Notes under the pieces: generated by a model
What the model was told of the DNA's origin: nothing
Seen by the model: only the letters and a program-made list of their open reading frames with translations
The model's database searches: none
Assembly: GCF_016908195.1 (NCBI RefSeq)
Contig: NZ_JAFBDK010000003.1
Location: forward strand, 186,001-250,000
DNA length: 64,000 nt
DNA from: Jeotgalibacillus terrae
GTDB lineage: Bacteria > Bacillota > Bacilli > Bacillales > Jeotgalibacillaceae
Reading direction: 5' to 3'
Made by a program: the position numbers and the translations under genes
Part shown: positions 41,898 through 50,626 of the stretch, piece by piece
How positions within the stretch are numbered: position 1 is the stretch's first letter
Layout of the letters: each line of letters opens with the position of its first letter

Positions 41898-42197
41898 ATG
41901 TCTGCTATTACACAGGATAAAAAGAAACTCAATGGAAACGGTGTATTAGGCCCTATCAGTAAAGGATTTGATGCAGCGATCATGTATGGTCTGCTATTCG
42001 TATCACTCATGCTCGTCACAGGAAAAGAAATCACGACAGAATCACTTGCTATGCCCGCGCTTCTACTCTTTTTAGTAGTTAACGGAGCAGATTATGCAGC
42101 AGCCAAAAAGAATGGAAAATCGACGCCACAATGGATTGTTGTTGGTTCATTTGTTCTTGCTGCAGGTGCAGCGGTGGCCATGACTGTTTTGTTGTAA
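41898..42197 (+). CDS. Small membrane protein, candidate immunity partner
   Basis: 99 residues; ATG after AGGGAGGAATATAATCG. Three hydrophobic helices (about 27-42, 52-64 and 79-99), the last running to the C-terminus. It follows the secreted effector candidate by 41 bases and precedes a clear terminator at 42253, so the three genes papR, secreted protein and membrane protein form one transcription unit. Such small polytopic proteins downstream of bacteriocin genes are often immunity proteins; that role is only inferred. No known domain. Confidence 0.7.
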   Translation: MSAITQDKKKLNGNGVLGPISKGFDAAIMYGLLFVSLMLVTGKEITTESLAMPALLLFLVVNGADYAAAKKNGKSTPQWIVVGSFVLAAGAAVAMTVLL

Positions 42198-42252
42198 AAG
42201 TATAATGTCCTGAAGCAGAATCTAAAGCTTTTATAGCTCGCAGCTGCAATCA

Positions 42253-42287
42253 AAAATGCGCAAACCTTTGAAAGGGTTGCGCATTTT
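42253..42287 (+). terminator. Terminator of the papR-effector operon
   Basis: AAAATGCGCAA at 42253-42263 pairs with TTGCGCATTTT at 42277-42287, extended inside by CCTTT with AAAGG. Loop of a few bases. Closes the unit of 40987-42197. Confidence 0.85.
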
Positions 42288-42370
42288 CATGCTAGATGGG
42301 ATGGAGACATAATTAAAGAAAATTTATTACCATAGAAACAGTTATAAATAAGAATTCTTAAAAACACTTT

Positions 42371-42916
42371 TCACTTAAATAACTTATACCAATACAAAGT
42401 AGCTTCTATATTTAGATTATATGATTGCTTCAAAGTATCAACGCCACCTAACACAAACCCCTGATTCACATAAAACCTGCAGGCTCCAAGGTTGTCATCC
42501 TGAGTCTCTAAAGATATTCCGATAAGGCATCTATCTTTTGCCCACTCTTCAGCTTTAGTCAACAGCAGCTTTCCGATCCCATATTTTCTAAATTCTTTTA
42601 TTACCGCAATATTTTCGATATAACAGAAGCGGTTCCAATCCTTTACTACTCTAATCTGACCAATACACTGCTGACCCTTATAAACTAAAAATAAAGCTTT
42701 ATCTTCCTGGTTGATATACTGATGCCAATCAAGCTGATCATCCGGGAAACGAATGACTTTCGTTTGATCAAATAACTGCTCTTCAAAAGACCATTCTCCT
42801 GATTGAAAGCTTGGTATTACTTTACCGAACACCTTGAAATCATCGTTTGTTTGATTGATGTCTTTAATTAATTCCTCTTTTAGCGGAGTGATTGTGATTT
42901 GCTCTGACATAAACAT
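42371..42916 (-). CDS. satA: SatA/Sat4-like streptothricin N-acetyltransferase
   Basis: 181 residues; ATG seven bases after GGAGG. GNAT fold with a pattern specific for streptothricin acetyltransferases: DINQTNDDFKVFGKVIPSF, WNRFCYIENIAV (the WNRY-x-YIEDI phrase), KYGIGKLLLTKAEEWAKD (motif A), GISLETQDDNLGACRFYVNQGFVLGGVDT and YWYKLF. Sat4 of Staphylococcus shows the same blocks. It acetylates the beta-lysine of streptothricin. In Bacillaceae chromosomes this is an intrinsic gene type. Confidence 0.85.
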   Translation of the reverse strand: MFMSEQITITPLKEELIKDINQTNDDFKVFGKVIPSFQSGEWSFEEQLFDQTKVIRFPDDQLDWHQYINQEDKALFLVYKGQQCIGQIRVVKDWNRFCYIENIAVIKEFRKYGIGKLLLTKAEEWAKDRCLIGISLETQDDNLGACRFYVNQGFVLGGVDTLKQSYNLNIEATLYWYKLFK

Positions 42917-43275
42917 TTTGACACCTCCATATTCTGAAAAAGCATCTTATTGATTTAAGTTTGAATTTGAATACTTGTCCTATTTAATCATACTGCTTCG
43001 TTGCCCAGCAGGAAACTCCCCGGTTTAGAAATATTAAATATAAACTCTTTGTCCTGGACATACTTCTGAATATTTTATAAGAATAAATTGAATTTAAGTG
43101 ATAATATAAAAGCATTATTTCACACTTTTACATTTACATTTATAGTGAATGTTCAAAATCATTTTCAGGACAGGAAAAGTTTTTAAGGTTATATTAGAAG
43201 CAAACAAGCTTGGTAGATTTTTACCACTTCTCGAAAAGCTCTTCTCAATAGAAGTGTAAATAAATTCCGGAGGTA
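42917..43275. repeat. Spacer with a family A repeat
   Basis: No supported gene. A long family A copy: TTTGTCCTGGACATACTTCT at 43049 and TGTTCAAAATCATTTTCAGG-ACAGG at 43150-43174, with related TTTACATTTATAGTGAA between. The ends TGTCCT and AGGACA form inverted termini about 120 bases apart. Confidence 0.55.
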
Positions 43276-43278
43276 ATG

Positions 43279-43521
43279 ATGAAAAAGAATAATTTTTTTG
43301 ATTGGACAGTGTATTTACAAGAAGAACTAACAGCTGTGATAGATATTCCGCAAAAGAAAATGGTCATTCTAGAAAAAGCGATTGAATTAAACGGACTATT
43401 ATGGATAGATGATGAAGATAATCTGCAAATTAAGCCTACATGGGATTGCGTCATTTCCATTAATCATCAAAATAGATCGATCACTATCCAACAGACTGAA
43501 AAGGTCTTTAATATTGAGTAA
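43279..43521 (+). CDS. Small soluble protein of unknown function
   Basis: 80 residues from the second of two adjacent ATGs; CGGAGG at 43268 is five bases before it and would be too near the first. Sequence is mixed helix and strand, with ELNGLLWIDDEDNLQIKPTWDCVISINHQNRSITI in the C-terminal half; no signal peptide. No family is recognised. It has its own terminator, so it is a real monocistronic gene. Confidence 0.65.
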   Translation: MKKNNFFDWTVYLQEELTAVIDIPQKKMVILEKAIELNGLLWIDDEDNLQIKPTWDCVISINHQNRSITIQQTEKVFNIE

Positions 43522-43527
43522 AAAAAG

Positions 43528-43560
43528 CTCCCTCTCACTTAGCTTGTGAGAGAGAGTTTT
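43528..43560 (+). terminator. Terminator of the small protein gene
   Basis: CTCCCTCTCAC at 43528-43538 pairs with GTGAGAGAGAG at 43546-43556 (one mismatch) and TTTTT follows. A similar stem, CTCCCTCTCACT, occurs at 56062. Confidence 0.82.
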
Positions 43561-43635
43561 TGGTAGAGGGTAACTTAGGCAGGCAGGGTCTGTCCTAGAC
43601 TGCCCAACCTACATCCCCTGTATCTACTTATCAGT

Positions 43636-44991
43636 TTATGAAATAAACAAGCTAATTCCAAACACCACACCAAATCCGACAAAACCAATAATCGTCTCCA
43701 TCACAGTCCAGGTCTGCAATGTCTCTTTTTCTGTCAGGCCGAAGAACCGGTTAACGAGCCAGAAGCCTGAGTCGTTGACGTGAGAGAAGACGGTTGAGCC
43801 TGATGCGATTGAGATCACTAATAGGCCGAGCATGGGTGCTGATACGTCGACGACTTCGAGTACAGGGGCGATCAGACCGGCTGCAGTGATCATAGCAACG
43901 GTTGCCGAGCCCTGTGCGACGCGGACGAATGTGGCGATGATAAAGGCAAGTACGATTAATGGCATGCTGGATTCAGCCATCATGTTGCCCAGCACGTCAC
44001 CCACACCGCTGTTGATCAGTGTCTGCTTAAATACGCCACCTGCTCCTGTAATCAAAATAATGATTCCTGCAGGCTCAAGTGATTTTGTAGCGATTTTCTG
44101 AATTTCTTCCTTTGTATACCCTCGCTTTGTTCCGAGAAAATAGAATGTTAATAGAGTTGAAATCGTCAGCGCTACAAACGGATGTCCGATGAATGTAAAG
44201 AATTCCCGAACGCCGTTGCCTTCTGACAGAACTGTTCCCAGTACAGTATTTAAGATAATCAAAAATAAAGGAATCAGGATTAGAACTGCGACGAGAAGAA
44301 AGCTCGGTAATTCTTTTTCCTCGTATTCTTTATTGTTAAATTCATTTTCAACAATATATTCAGGTACTGTCACGTGAATTTTTCTGCCTATGTAACGGCC
44401 AAATACTGGTCCGGCCAGCACCATAGCAGGAATACCGGCGAGTACACCGAACAAGATAACCCATCCTAAGTCTGCATTTAATACAGAAGCAACTGCGATC
44501 GGACCCGGTGTCGGCGGTACGAAGCTGTGTGTAACAGCAAGTCCGGCGAGCAGCGGCATCCCGAAATAAAGCAGGGATTTCTTTGTTTTCTGTGCAAGGC
44601 TGTAGATAATCGGTACTAGAATAACAAGTGCGACATCCAGGAAGATCGGAATTGCCACAATAAAACCCGTCAAACCGAGCGCCCATTGTACTTTTCCCTC
44701 ACCAAATTTATTAACCAGGGTATGAGCAAGTCTTTCAGCCCCACCGGATACTCTCAGCACTTCTCCAAACATTGCCCCGAGTCCAACGACTACCGCAATA
44801 AATCCAAGCGTTCCGCCCATACCTTCTTCAATTGAAACGATAATTTCCTGAAGTTCCATACCTGACGCAATTCCGATAAATAAACTTGAGATCAGCAGGG
44901 CAACGAATGCCTGAAGCTTTGATTTCATGACCAGAAACAGCAGTAAAGATATGGCCAGAATCGTTACGATGATCAAACCGCCTGATGACAT
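43636..44991 (-). CDS. gntP: GntP-family gluconate/galactonate permease
   Basis: 451 residues with at least 12 hydrophobic segments. GntP hallmarks: GMGGTLGFIAVVVGLGAMFG, ALGLTGFIVAIPIFLDVALVIL, FVPPTPGPIAVASVL, and GSATVAMITAAGLIAPVLE and SGSTVFSHVNDSGFWLV (the conserved S-hvND--fw). It imports aldonates with protons. It is the last gene of the DgoD operon, so D-galactonate is the most likely substrate. Confidence 0.93.
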   Translation of the reverse strand: MSSGGLIIVTILAISLLLFLVMKSKLQAFVALLISSLFIGIASGMELQEIIVSIEEGMGGTLGFIAVVVGLGAMFGEVLRVSGGAERLAHTLVNKFGEGKVQWALGLTGFIVAIPIFLDVALVILVPIIYSLAQKTKKSLLYFGMPLLAGLAVTHSFVPPTPGPIAVASVLNADLGWVILFGVLAGIPAMVLAGPVFGRYIGRKIHVTVPEYIVENEFNNKEYEEKELPSFLLVAVLILIPLFLIILNTVLGTVLSEGNGVREFFTFIGHPFVALTISTLLTFYFLGTKRGYTKEEIQKIATKSLEPAGIIILITGAGGVFKQTLINSGVGDVLGNMMAESSMPLIVLAFIIATFVRVAQGSATVAMITAAGLIAPVLEVVDVSAPMLGLLVISIASGSTVFSHVNDSGFWLVNRFFGLTEKETLQTWTVMETIIGFVGFGVVFGISLFIS

Positions 44992-45046
44992 GTGAATAAC
45001 CTCCCCTTTTTAAATCCTTCTAAAATCCAGCGTACAAACGATTAAC

Positions 45047-46195
45047 CTACCATTCTGCGATGGTGCCGTCTGCGTGTCTCCACACAGGATTTTTCCAGTT
45101 GTGTCCCTTCTCAGCAAGCTTACGGACATGTTCTTCATTGATCTCAATTCCTAACCCCGGACCCTGCGGAATGTTCACATGCCCCTTTTCATAATGGAAA
45201 ACGGATTTATCTGTGATGTAATCCAGCAGATCACTTTCGACGTTATAATGAATGCCAAGACTCTGCTCCTGAATAAATGCGTTGTGTGACGTTGCATCGA
45301 CCTGCAGGCACGCAGCAAGAGCGATCGGACCAAGCGGGCAGTGTGGTGCGACTGCCACATCGTAGGCCTCTGCCATCGAAAAGATCTTTTTACACTCAGT
45401 GATGCCTCCTGCATGGGACAGATCCGGCTGAATAATATCAGCGTAGCCATCAGAGAGCAGCTTCTTGAAGTCCCATCTTGAAAACATCCGTTCACCGGTT
45501 GCGATCGGGATATTCGTATGCATCGCAATATCTCTGAGTGCTTCGTTGTTTTCCGGAAGCACTGGTTCTTCGATGAACATCGGGCGGAATGGTTCAAGCT
45601 CTTTCGCCAGAATTTTTGCCATCGGTTTATGTACTCTTCCATGGAAGTCGATGCCGATTCCGATATAGTCTCCAACGGCTTCACGCACCGCTGCAATCCG
45701 CTCCACGGTCTGATCGATTTTTTCATATGAATCAACGTACTGCAGCTCTTCTGTGCCGTTCATTTTAACAGCAGTGAAACCTGCATCGACAACCTCTTTT
45801 GCTGCTGAGCCGACATCTGCAGGGCGGTCTCCTCCGATCCATGAATACACGCGGATTGAATCGCGGCAGGCGCCTCCGAGTAATTGATGAACTGGTGCAT
45901 TGAAGAATTTCCCTTTGATGTCCCAGAGTGCCTGATCAATACCGGCGATCGCGCTCATATGGATTGGACCTCCGCGGTAAAAGCCTGATCGGTACATCAT
46001 ATTCCAGTGATCTTCAATACGGGCAGGGTCTTTTCCGATCAGCTGCTCCATCAGTTCATGAACGCAGGCCTTAACGGTGGCAGCTTTCCCTTCAATGACT
46101 GGCTCTCCCCAGCCGGTGATCCCTTCATCCGTTTCTATTTTTAAAAACAGCCATCTTGGTGGTACCTGGAATAACTCATAGCCGGTAATTTTCAT
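45047..46195 (-). CDS. dgoD: D-galactonate dehydratase
   Basis: 382 residues, an enolase-superfamily enzyme of the DgoD type. [58 protein letters not shown] with the first metal ligand Asp, [18 protein letters not shown] (third ligand Glu), [15 protein letters not shown] and [14 protein letters not shown] (the catalytic His of DgoD), ending LWRH-like [12 protein letters not shown]. These blocks correspond closely to E. coli DgoD. It forms 2-keto-3-deoxygalactonate. It overlaps the aldolase gene by ATGA (46192-46195). Confidence 0.95.
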   Translation of the reverse strand: MKITGYELFQVPPRWLFLKIETDEGITGWGEPVIEGKAATVKACVHELMEQLIGKDPARIEDHWNMMYRSGFYRGGPIHMSAIAGIDQALWDIKGKFFNAPVHQLLGGACRDSIRVYSWIGGDRPADVGSAAKEVVDAGFTAVKMNGTEELQYVDSYEKIDQTVERIAAVREAVGDYIGIGIDFHGRVHKPMAKILAKELEPFRPMFIEEPVLPENNEALRDIAMHTNIPIATGERMFSRWDFKKLLSDGYADIIQPDLSHAGGITECKKIFSMAEAYDVAVAPHCPLGPIALAACLQVDATSHNAFIQEQSLGIHYNVESDLLDYITDKSVFHYEKGHVNIPQGPGLGIEINEEHVRKLAEKGHNWKNPVWRHADGTIAEW

Positions 46196-46845
46196 TTAGT
46201 GGTTCCTCCCTTGAACTGATCTGCAATCAATGTAAATTGTCTTGCTTTTTCTTTTAGATCCGTCAGATAAGACTGATCAATCTGCACTGTAGACTGAACG
46301 AGTGAGCTTCCTAAACCGCAGGCCACTGCACCGGCTTTTAAGTAAGCTTCAAAGTTATCCAGACTCACGCCGCCTGTTGGCATAAGTGGAATATGACCGA
46401 GTGGACCCTTGATATCTTTTATATAATTCGGACCGAACGTGGTCACCGGAAACACTTTGACAATATCGCAACCGCTTTCAAATGCAGTCACAATTTCCGT
46501 CGGCGTCATCGCACCAGGGATACTGACCGCGCCGTACCGTTTTGTCATTTTGATCGTCTCTGTGTTAATAGAGGGTGACAGAATAAAGGATGCGCCTGCA
46601 AGTAATGCAGCCCGGGCTGATTCAGGGTCAAGAACTGTACCGGCACCTACTGCCATAACATCCCCCAGCTCCTGAGACACGTATTCAATTGACTGTAGTG
46701 CACCTGGCGAGTTTAACGTAATTTCAATGACCTGAACGCCGCCTTCATGCAGTGCTCTTGCAATTTGAAGGACATCCTCAGGTGACTGCCCTCTTACAAT
46801 GGGCACCATTTTGCTATCAAGTATGCTTGTTAATGCAGTATTCAT
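46192..46845 (-). CDS. KDPGal/KDPG aldolase
   Basis: 217 residues, class I aldolase. [49 protein letters not shown], and the Schiff-base lysine in [37 protein letters not shown] match the Eda/DgoA family; the tail GLGSSLV is typical. It splits the phosphorylated 2-keto-3-deoxy acid to pyruvate and glyceraldehyde 3-phosphate. The kinase gene precedes it by 11 bases, giving the order kinase, aldolase, dehydratase. Confidence 0.92.
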   Translation of the reverse strand: MNTALTSILDSKMVPIVRGQSPEDVLQIARALHEGGVQVIEITLNSPGALQSIEYVSQELGDVMAVGAGTVLDPESARAALLAGASFILSPSINTETIKMTKRYGAVSIPGAMTPTEIVTAFESGCDIVKVFPVTTFGPNYIKDIKGPLGHIPLMPTGGVSLDNFEAYLKAGAVACGLGSSLVQSTVQIDQSYLTDLKEKARQFTLIADQFKGGTTK

Positions 46846-46856
46846 ATAAACCTCTC

Positions 46857-47804
46857 CTATCTGCTTACATCTTCTCTGCTTTCTGCCATAAAATTCTCGA
46901 GCAGCCTGCGATCCGGCAGTCCTTCAATATCACCTGATGTCGTGGTGACCATCGCACCAATCGCACACCCGCGCCTGACTGCCTCTTCTCCTGAGAGTCC
47001 ATCGAGCAGACCAGAAATGACACCTGCAGCAAAACCGTCTCCGGCACCAACCGGATCAATAGCCTTCACTTTAAATCCCGGGACGTATATTTCTTCCTTG
47101 CCGGCTACATAATAGGCTCCATGCTCACCCAGTTTGGTAATGACTGTGCATGCTCCGTTTTCAATAAAGCGCCGGGCGATTTTTTTTTCATCCTGTACAT
47201 TAAAGAGGAATTCCCCTTCTGCAACACCCGGCAGCACTATGTCTGCCTGCGCAGCAAGCCCGAGCAGAACCTTCCTTGCGTGATTCTCCTCCCAGAGCTT
47301 TTTGCGGAGGTTAGGATCAAAAATCACTTTTACTGAATGCTTCTTTGCATATGTAAGGGCCTGCTGGACTGCTTCAAGACAGGAGCTGCTTAACGCAGGC
47401 GTGATGCCCGTTATGTATAAATACTTAGCCCTGGCGATATATGCCTCGTCGATGTCTTTTGGCTGCAGATTGCTCGCAGCTGAATGCTGTCTGTAATAGT
47501 AAACCCTTACATTTTCCTCATTCAGCATTTCCTTCAGCATTAAAGCTGTAGGAGCAGTTGGATCTTTCATGACGTTACTGACATCAATCCCTTCCCCTCT
47601 CACAAATGAAAGAACAGAAGCGCCAAGCTCGTCATCACCCACGCGGCTGATCCACCCGGTCTGATGACCAAGTCTTGAAAGGCCGGTCATCGTATTTGTT
47701 TCCGCACCTGCAAAGGCTGACTGATAGTGGCGCGCATATCTCATCAGTCCGGTTGCTTGCGGCGTAAAAGAAACCATTGTTTCTCCTAATGTCACAACAT
47801 CCAT
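46857..47804 (-). CDS. kdgK: 2-keto-3-deoxygluconate (galactonate) kinase, PfkB family
   Basis: 315 residues from the ATG at 47804, preceded by GAGGAGGGTTTAAAG; a longer in-frame start would overlap the regulator. PfkB/ribokinase fold: TLGETMVSFTP, GAETNTMTGLSRLGHQTGWISRVGDDELG (first signature), IDPVGAGDGFAAGVISGLL (second signature with the catalytic Asp). Note that the E. coli galactonate kinase DgoK belongs to another family, so this operon uses a KdgK-type kinase instead. Substrate 2-keto-3-deoxygalactonate is inferred from context. Confidence 0.9.
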   Translation of the reverse strand: MDVVTLGETMVSFTPQATGLMRYARHYQSAFAGAETNTMTGLSRLGHQTGWISRVGDDELGASVLSFVRGEGIDVSNVMKDPTAPTALMLKEMLNEENVRVYYYRQHSAASNLQPKDIDEAYIARAKYLYITGITPALSSSCLEAVQQALTYAKKHSVKVIFDPNLRKKLWEENHARKVLLGLAAQADIVLPGVAEGEFLFNVQDEKKIARRFIENGACTVITKLGEHGAYYVAGKEEIYVPGFKVKAIDPVGAGDGFAAGVISGLLDGLSGEEAVRRGCAIGAMVTTTSGDIEGLPDRRLLENFMAESREDVSR

Positions 47805-47817
47805 CTTTAAACCCTCC

Positions 47818-48570
47818 TCAGGATTTGGTATAACCAAGGTTTTTCGAGATCCTTTCAGATACCGACAACAACCTCTGAACGTTTGATTCTTTATTCGGCA
47901 GCATTCTGAACTTCGGCCCTGCGATACTGATCGCAGCTATCATCTCCTGTCTCGCATTGAAAACAGGAGCGGCCAGGCAGTATAATCCCTCTTCGTTTTC
48001 CTCATCGTCGATCGCATACCCCTGTTCTGAATAAATCCTGAGCTGCTCTAAAAGAGCTGATTTTGAAGTAATCGTGTTTTCAGTGATTTTGTTAAAATCC
48101 TGCTCCTCAATAAGGTGGTCTCTTTTTTGTTCTGACAGAAAAGTAAGAAATGCTTTGCCCAGTCCAGTACAGTAAAGAGGCATTTTCGATCCTATTTTTG
48201 CTCCGGTACGGATGGAACGGTTATATTCCAGTTTGGAGACATATACAAGCTTATCCTCTGATAAAACAGCCATAAAAACAGTTTCTTGCACTTCTTTCAT
48301 CAACTCACGCAGGTGCGCTTCTCCCTCCGAGTGAACATTAAGTCCATCCATCGCACTCGATCCAATATGTATCAGCCCAGGGCCAAGCTTATATTTCTTT
48401 ACACCAGTTTGAGTCAAATAGCTGCCTCTGCAAAGCGTCTGTACAAGGTTGAATGTACTGCTTTGAGGTAAAGAAAGAGAAACACTTATTTCTTTCACAG
48501 TTAAACCTTCTAAATGCTCACTAAGCAATTCAAATATTTCCATCACACGGACCGCTGACTTTACTGACAT
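47818..48570 (-). CDS. IclR-family regulator of the galactonate operon
   Basis: 250 residues; ATG after GAGGGGGGTGCAGG. N-terminal winged HTH: AVRVMEIFELLSEHLEGLTVKEISVSLSLPQSSTFNLVQTLC; C-terminal IclR effector domain with GAKIGSKMPLYCTGLGKAFLTFL (the conserved G---pl--ta-GkA-LA), LEQLRIYSEQGYAIDDEENEEGLYCLAAPVF and ISIAGPKFRM. It is the first gene of the operon iclR, kdgK, aldolase, dgoD, gntP. A palindrome at 48590 is the probable operator. Effector is likely galactonate or a downstream sugar acid. Confidence 0.93.
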   Translation of the reverse strand: MSVKSAVRVMEIFELLSEHLEGLTVKEISVSLSLPQSSTFNLVQTLCRGSYLTQTGVKKYKLGPGLIHIGSSAMDGLNVHSEGEAHLRELMKEVQETVFMAVLSEDKLVYVSKLEYNRSIRTGAKIGSKMPLYCTGLGKAFLTFLSEQKRDHLIEEQDFNKITENTITSKSALLEQLRIYSEQGYAIDDEENEEGLYCLAAPVFNARQEMIAAISIAGPKFRMLPNKESNVQRLLSVSERISKNLGYTKS

Positions 48571-48589
48571 CCTGCACCCCCCTCATTAT

Positions 48590-48623
48590 TCACATATGTG
48601 ATTTGTTTTTTTATATGTGATTT
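48590..48623. promoter_or_regulatory. Palindromic operator upstream of iclR
   Basis: TCACATATGTGA (48590-48601) is a perfect 12-base palindrome, and ATATGTGATTT recurs 18 bases on, making a direct repeat of ATATGTGATTT at 48594 and 48613. It is 19 bases upstream of the iclR start. The symmetry and spacing fit an IclR operator. Confidence 0.6.
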
Positions 48624-48932
48624 ATTTAAATTGAGTTTAGCAATGTATATTGGTGTCGTCAACCATTTATTTACTTTAGTGGGCGTTTTAGATAGTCCAA
48701 TACCGCAGAATATAGGAAAGAGAGCCAGGGAGTTTAATTTAGTGAATGCATTTAATGTAGATTCAAGATTCTATTTTGCAAGCGCCAAAACATTTTCATT
48801 TATTTCAAATTAGTGCAAACAACTCAATCTCTTCTTTCACATAAAAAAGAAGCCTATCTTGTTACAGATAAGCTCCCATAGACCAAAAGACTTGGGATCA
48901 GGATAAATTCTAGAATTTATCCTACATTAATG
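48624..48932. other. Spacer without a supported gene
   Basis: Apart from the lipoprotein-gene terminator (AGCCTATCT at 48851 with AGATAAGCT at 48866; on the minus strand followed by TTCTTTTTT), no convincing gene, repeat or RNA is seen. A 71-codon open frame starting at 48598 lacks a ribosome binding site. Confidence 0.4.
48843..48874 (-). terminator. Terminator of the lipoprotein gene
   Basis: Minus strand: AGCTTATCT pairs with AGATAGGCT (one G-T pair) and runs into TCTTTTTT. It lies about 60 bases after the stop of the lipoprotein gene at 48933. Confidence 0.7.
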
Positions 48933-49397
48933 TTAATTTAGATTGATGTTACCCACATATTGAACATCTCCCCTATCAGAAGACAGATTCACTTCTAAGA
49001 TATAGTTACCTTTCGAATCGGGAAATTGAAAACCATTAGATTCATTTACAGGCAATTTAATCTCTTCATTGTTTTGCCACAGAGATACTTGAAACTCTTC
49101 TAACTTAAAATCAGAATGTCCCAATTCTAAGTCCCCCTCTGAACCAGCATTGACCTCAATTTGATTCTGTTCAATTCCTAATGATTGAAAATCAACAACA
49201 GTCTTTTTAGTTTCCTCATTAGGTCCTTCCCAATTCACGGATGCCTCTGTAAGCTCATATGAATCATATTCGTTTATGTGATGGTACCAAACTGTCATAG
49301 TTGGAGGAGTGAAATCGTAATCTTCCCCTATACAGCCGGTCAATAAAAATATACAGCCCAGACTTATGATAGAAAATATTGAACGAATCGTTATCAA
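48933..49397 (-). CDS. Lipoprotein of unknown function
   Basis: 154 residues. Signal peptide with lipobox FLLTGCIGE; mature part about 130 residues, acidic, with a probable beta-sandwich pattern (IEVNAGSEGDLELGHSDFKLEEFQVSLWQ). There is no ATG near the signal peptide: TTG at 49397 is the nearest start but sits only one to two bases from AAAGGA, so the start is uncertain. No family recognised. Confidence 0.72.
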   Translation of the reverse strand: MITIRSIFSIISLGCIFLLTGCIGEDYDFTPPTMTVWYHHINEYDSYELTEASVNWEGPNEETKKTVVDFQSLGIEQNQIEVNAGSEGDLELGHSDFKLEEFQVSLWQNNEEIKLPVNESNGFQFPDSKGNYILEVNLSSDRGDVQYVGNINLN

Positions 49398-49596
49398 TTC
49401 CTTTCTCTTTAATAGTCAAATAAGAGCAACTTTGAAGCATAAAGCAAACACTCTTTTAAACTATTGCTTTGAGATTATAAAATATTTACTTAATCATATG
49501 TCTAACTAATTTCCTTAGAAAAAACTCAAACCACTTCAAAACTAGTTACTTAATCACCTTATACTCCAGTTTTTCTTCAATCCAACGATGAGCGCT

Positions 49597-50247
49597 TTAC
49601 TTCACCATACTTCTTTTTGTTTTTTTCTTACTCACAAAAAGGGTCGTAAATAGTTGCCTTGAGATAATGTAAGACAGTGCACCAAGTGGAATAGCATATA
49701 ACTCCAACCAGAAACCATTCTGATACTGTTCTGGATGCAGGAATAAGAACCTTGTCTGAATTCCCGCGATGATCAATGTTGGTAATAAAAAGAATATCCA
49801 GGGATTTAGTAGCCAAGTCGATTTAAAGTGACTACTTAGCGCTTCATATATTCCCTCAGCAAAACCTGTAATAACGGCTATAACCAAAAATCCCATTACC
49901 ACACTATAAAGTGGAAGGCTGTTATCAAATTGCGGATAATAGTACTCCATAGCAGAATAGGAAACAACGCTTAAACATGCAGTTACACATGTGACACTCC
50001 ATATAAACCGAACTATTTTATAAAACGGAAAAAGCGACCTCTTGAACTCCCAATTTAGCTTACTTTGATTTCCAAAAGATTCAATGGCCATATGAATCGC
50101 TTCGTCTTCAGAATGTCCTTTTATCAAAAGCTCTCTTACATGCTCCTGAAGGTGTCCGTAAATTTCTTCTTTTAACTCCTTCTTTTCATCCTCAGGTAAA
50201 TCTATGATGATTTTCTTTACATACTTCTCAATCTCCTTCATGATCAT
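49597..50247 (-). CDS. Membrane protein linked to PadR (permease-prefix domain 1 type)
   Basis: 216 residues. The first 60 residues form a soluble helical segment, LPEDEKKELKEEIYGHLQEHVRELLIKGHSEDEAIHMAIESFGN, the permease prefix domain 1 pattern common in proteins encoded next to PadR regulators. Four membrane helices follow with a basic tail. It overlaps the PadR gene (50244-50247, ATGA), so the pair is translationally coupled. Such pairs regulate or accompany antimicrobial-peptide or envelope stress systems; no transporter follows here. Confidence 0.8.
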   Translation of the reverse strand: MIMKEIEKYVKKIIIDLPEDEKKELKEEIYGHLQEHVRELLIKGHSEDEAIHMAIESFGNQSKLNWEFKRSLFPFYKIVRFIWSVTCVTACLSVVSYSAMEYYYPQFDNSLPLYSVVMGFLVIAVITGFAEGIYEALSSHFKSTWLLNPWIFFLLPTLIIAGIQTRFLFLHPEQYQNGFWLELYAIPLGALSYIISRQLFTTLFVSKKKTKRSMVK

Positions 50248-50564
50248 TCCCCCGCTGTATTTTCGATTAATGCATTAATTTGTTTCCAACTCTTACGTTT
50301 TTTTGCCAATACAGAACGTCCGGTTTCCGTTATCGAATAATATTTTCTCCGCCCTCCTTCAGATTCCAAATTCCAATATGAAGTCACACATTCTTTTTTT
50401 TCAAGTCTTTTTAATGCAGGGTAAAGTGTTCCTTCATTCATATGGTATGAATCTTTGCTTAAGGCCCTTAGTTTTTTAGTCATTTCATAACCGTAGCAAT
50501 CTTTTTCAGCTATTAGTGACAGCAATAGAATTTCAATACTACCTTTTAACAACTCTCTATCCAT
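50244..50564 (-). CDS. PadR-family regulator, short type
   Basis: 106 residues, only the winged HTH: LLKGSIEILLLSLIAEKDCYGYEMTKKLRALS and MNEGTLYPALKRLEKKECV (the PadR 'eGtLYp-L-rLe--G'), then ESEGGRRKYYSITETGRSVL. The short C-terminus is typical for PadR paired with permease-prefix proteins. ATG after AGGAGGGAAAATA. An 8-base inverted repeat in the promoter region is a likely operator. Confidence 0.93.
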   Translation of the reverse strand: MDRELLKGSIEILLLSLIAEKDCYGYEMTKKLRALSKDSYHMNEGTLYPALKRLEKKECVTSYWNLESEGGRRKYYSITETGRSVLAKKRKSWKQINALIENTAGE

Positions 50565-50588
50565 TATTTTCCCTCCTAATATTAGTAA

Positions 50589-50626
50589 TTACATTGTATA
50601 ACTACTTACATCGTAATGCAATGTAA
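50589..50626. promoter_or_regulatory. Inverted repeat upstream of PadR, candidate operator
   Basis: TTACATTG at 50589 and CAATGTAA at 50619, perfect eight-base arms with 22 bases between; TACATCGTAATG lies inside. ATGT/ACAT blocks are usual in PadR operators. It is 25 bases before the padR start. Confidence 0.55.

Noticed and set aside
48598-48813. 71-codon frame upstream of iclR
   Set aside because: It starts inside the IclR operator and lacks a ribosome binding site.
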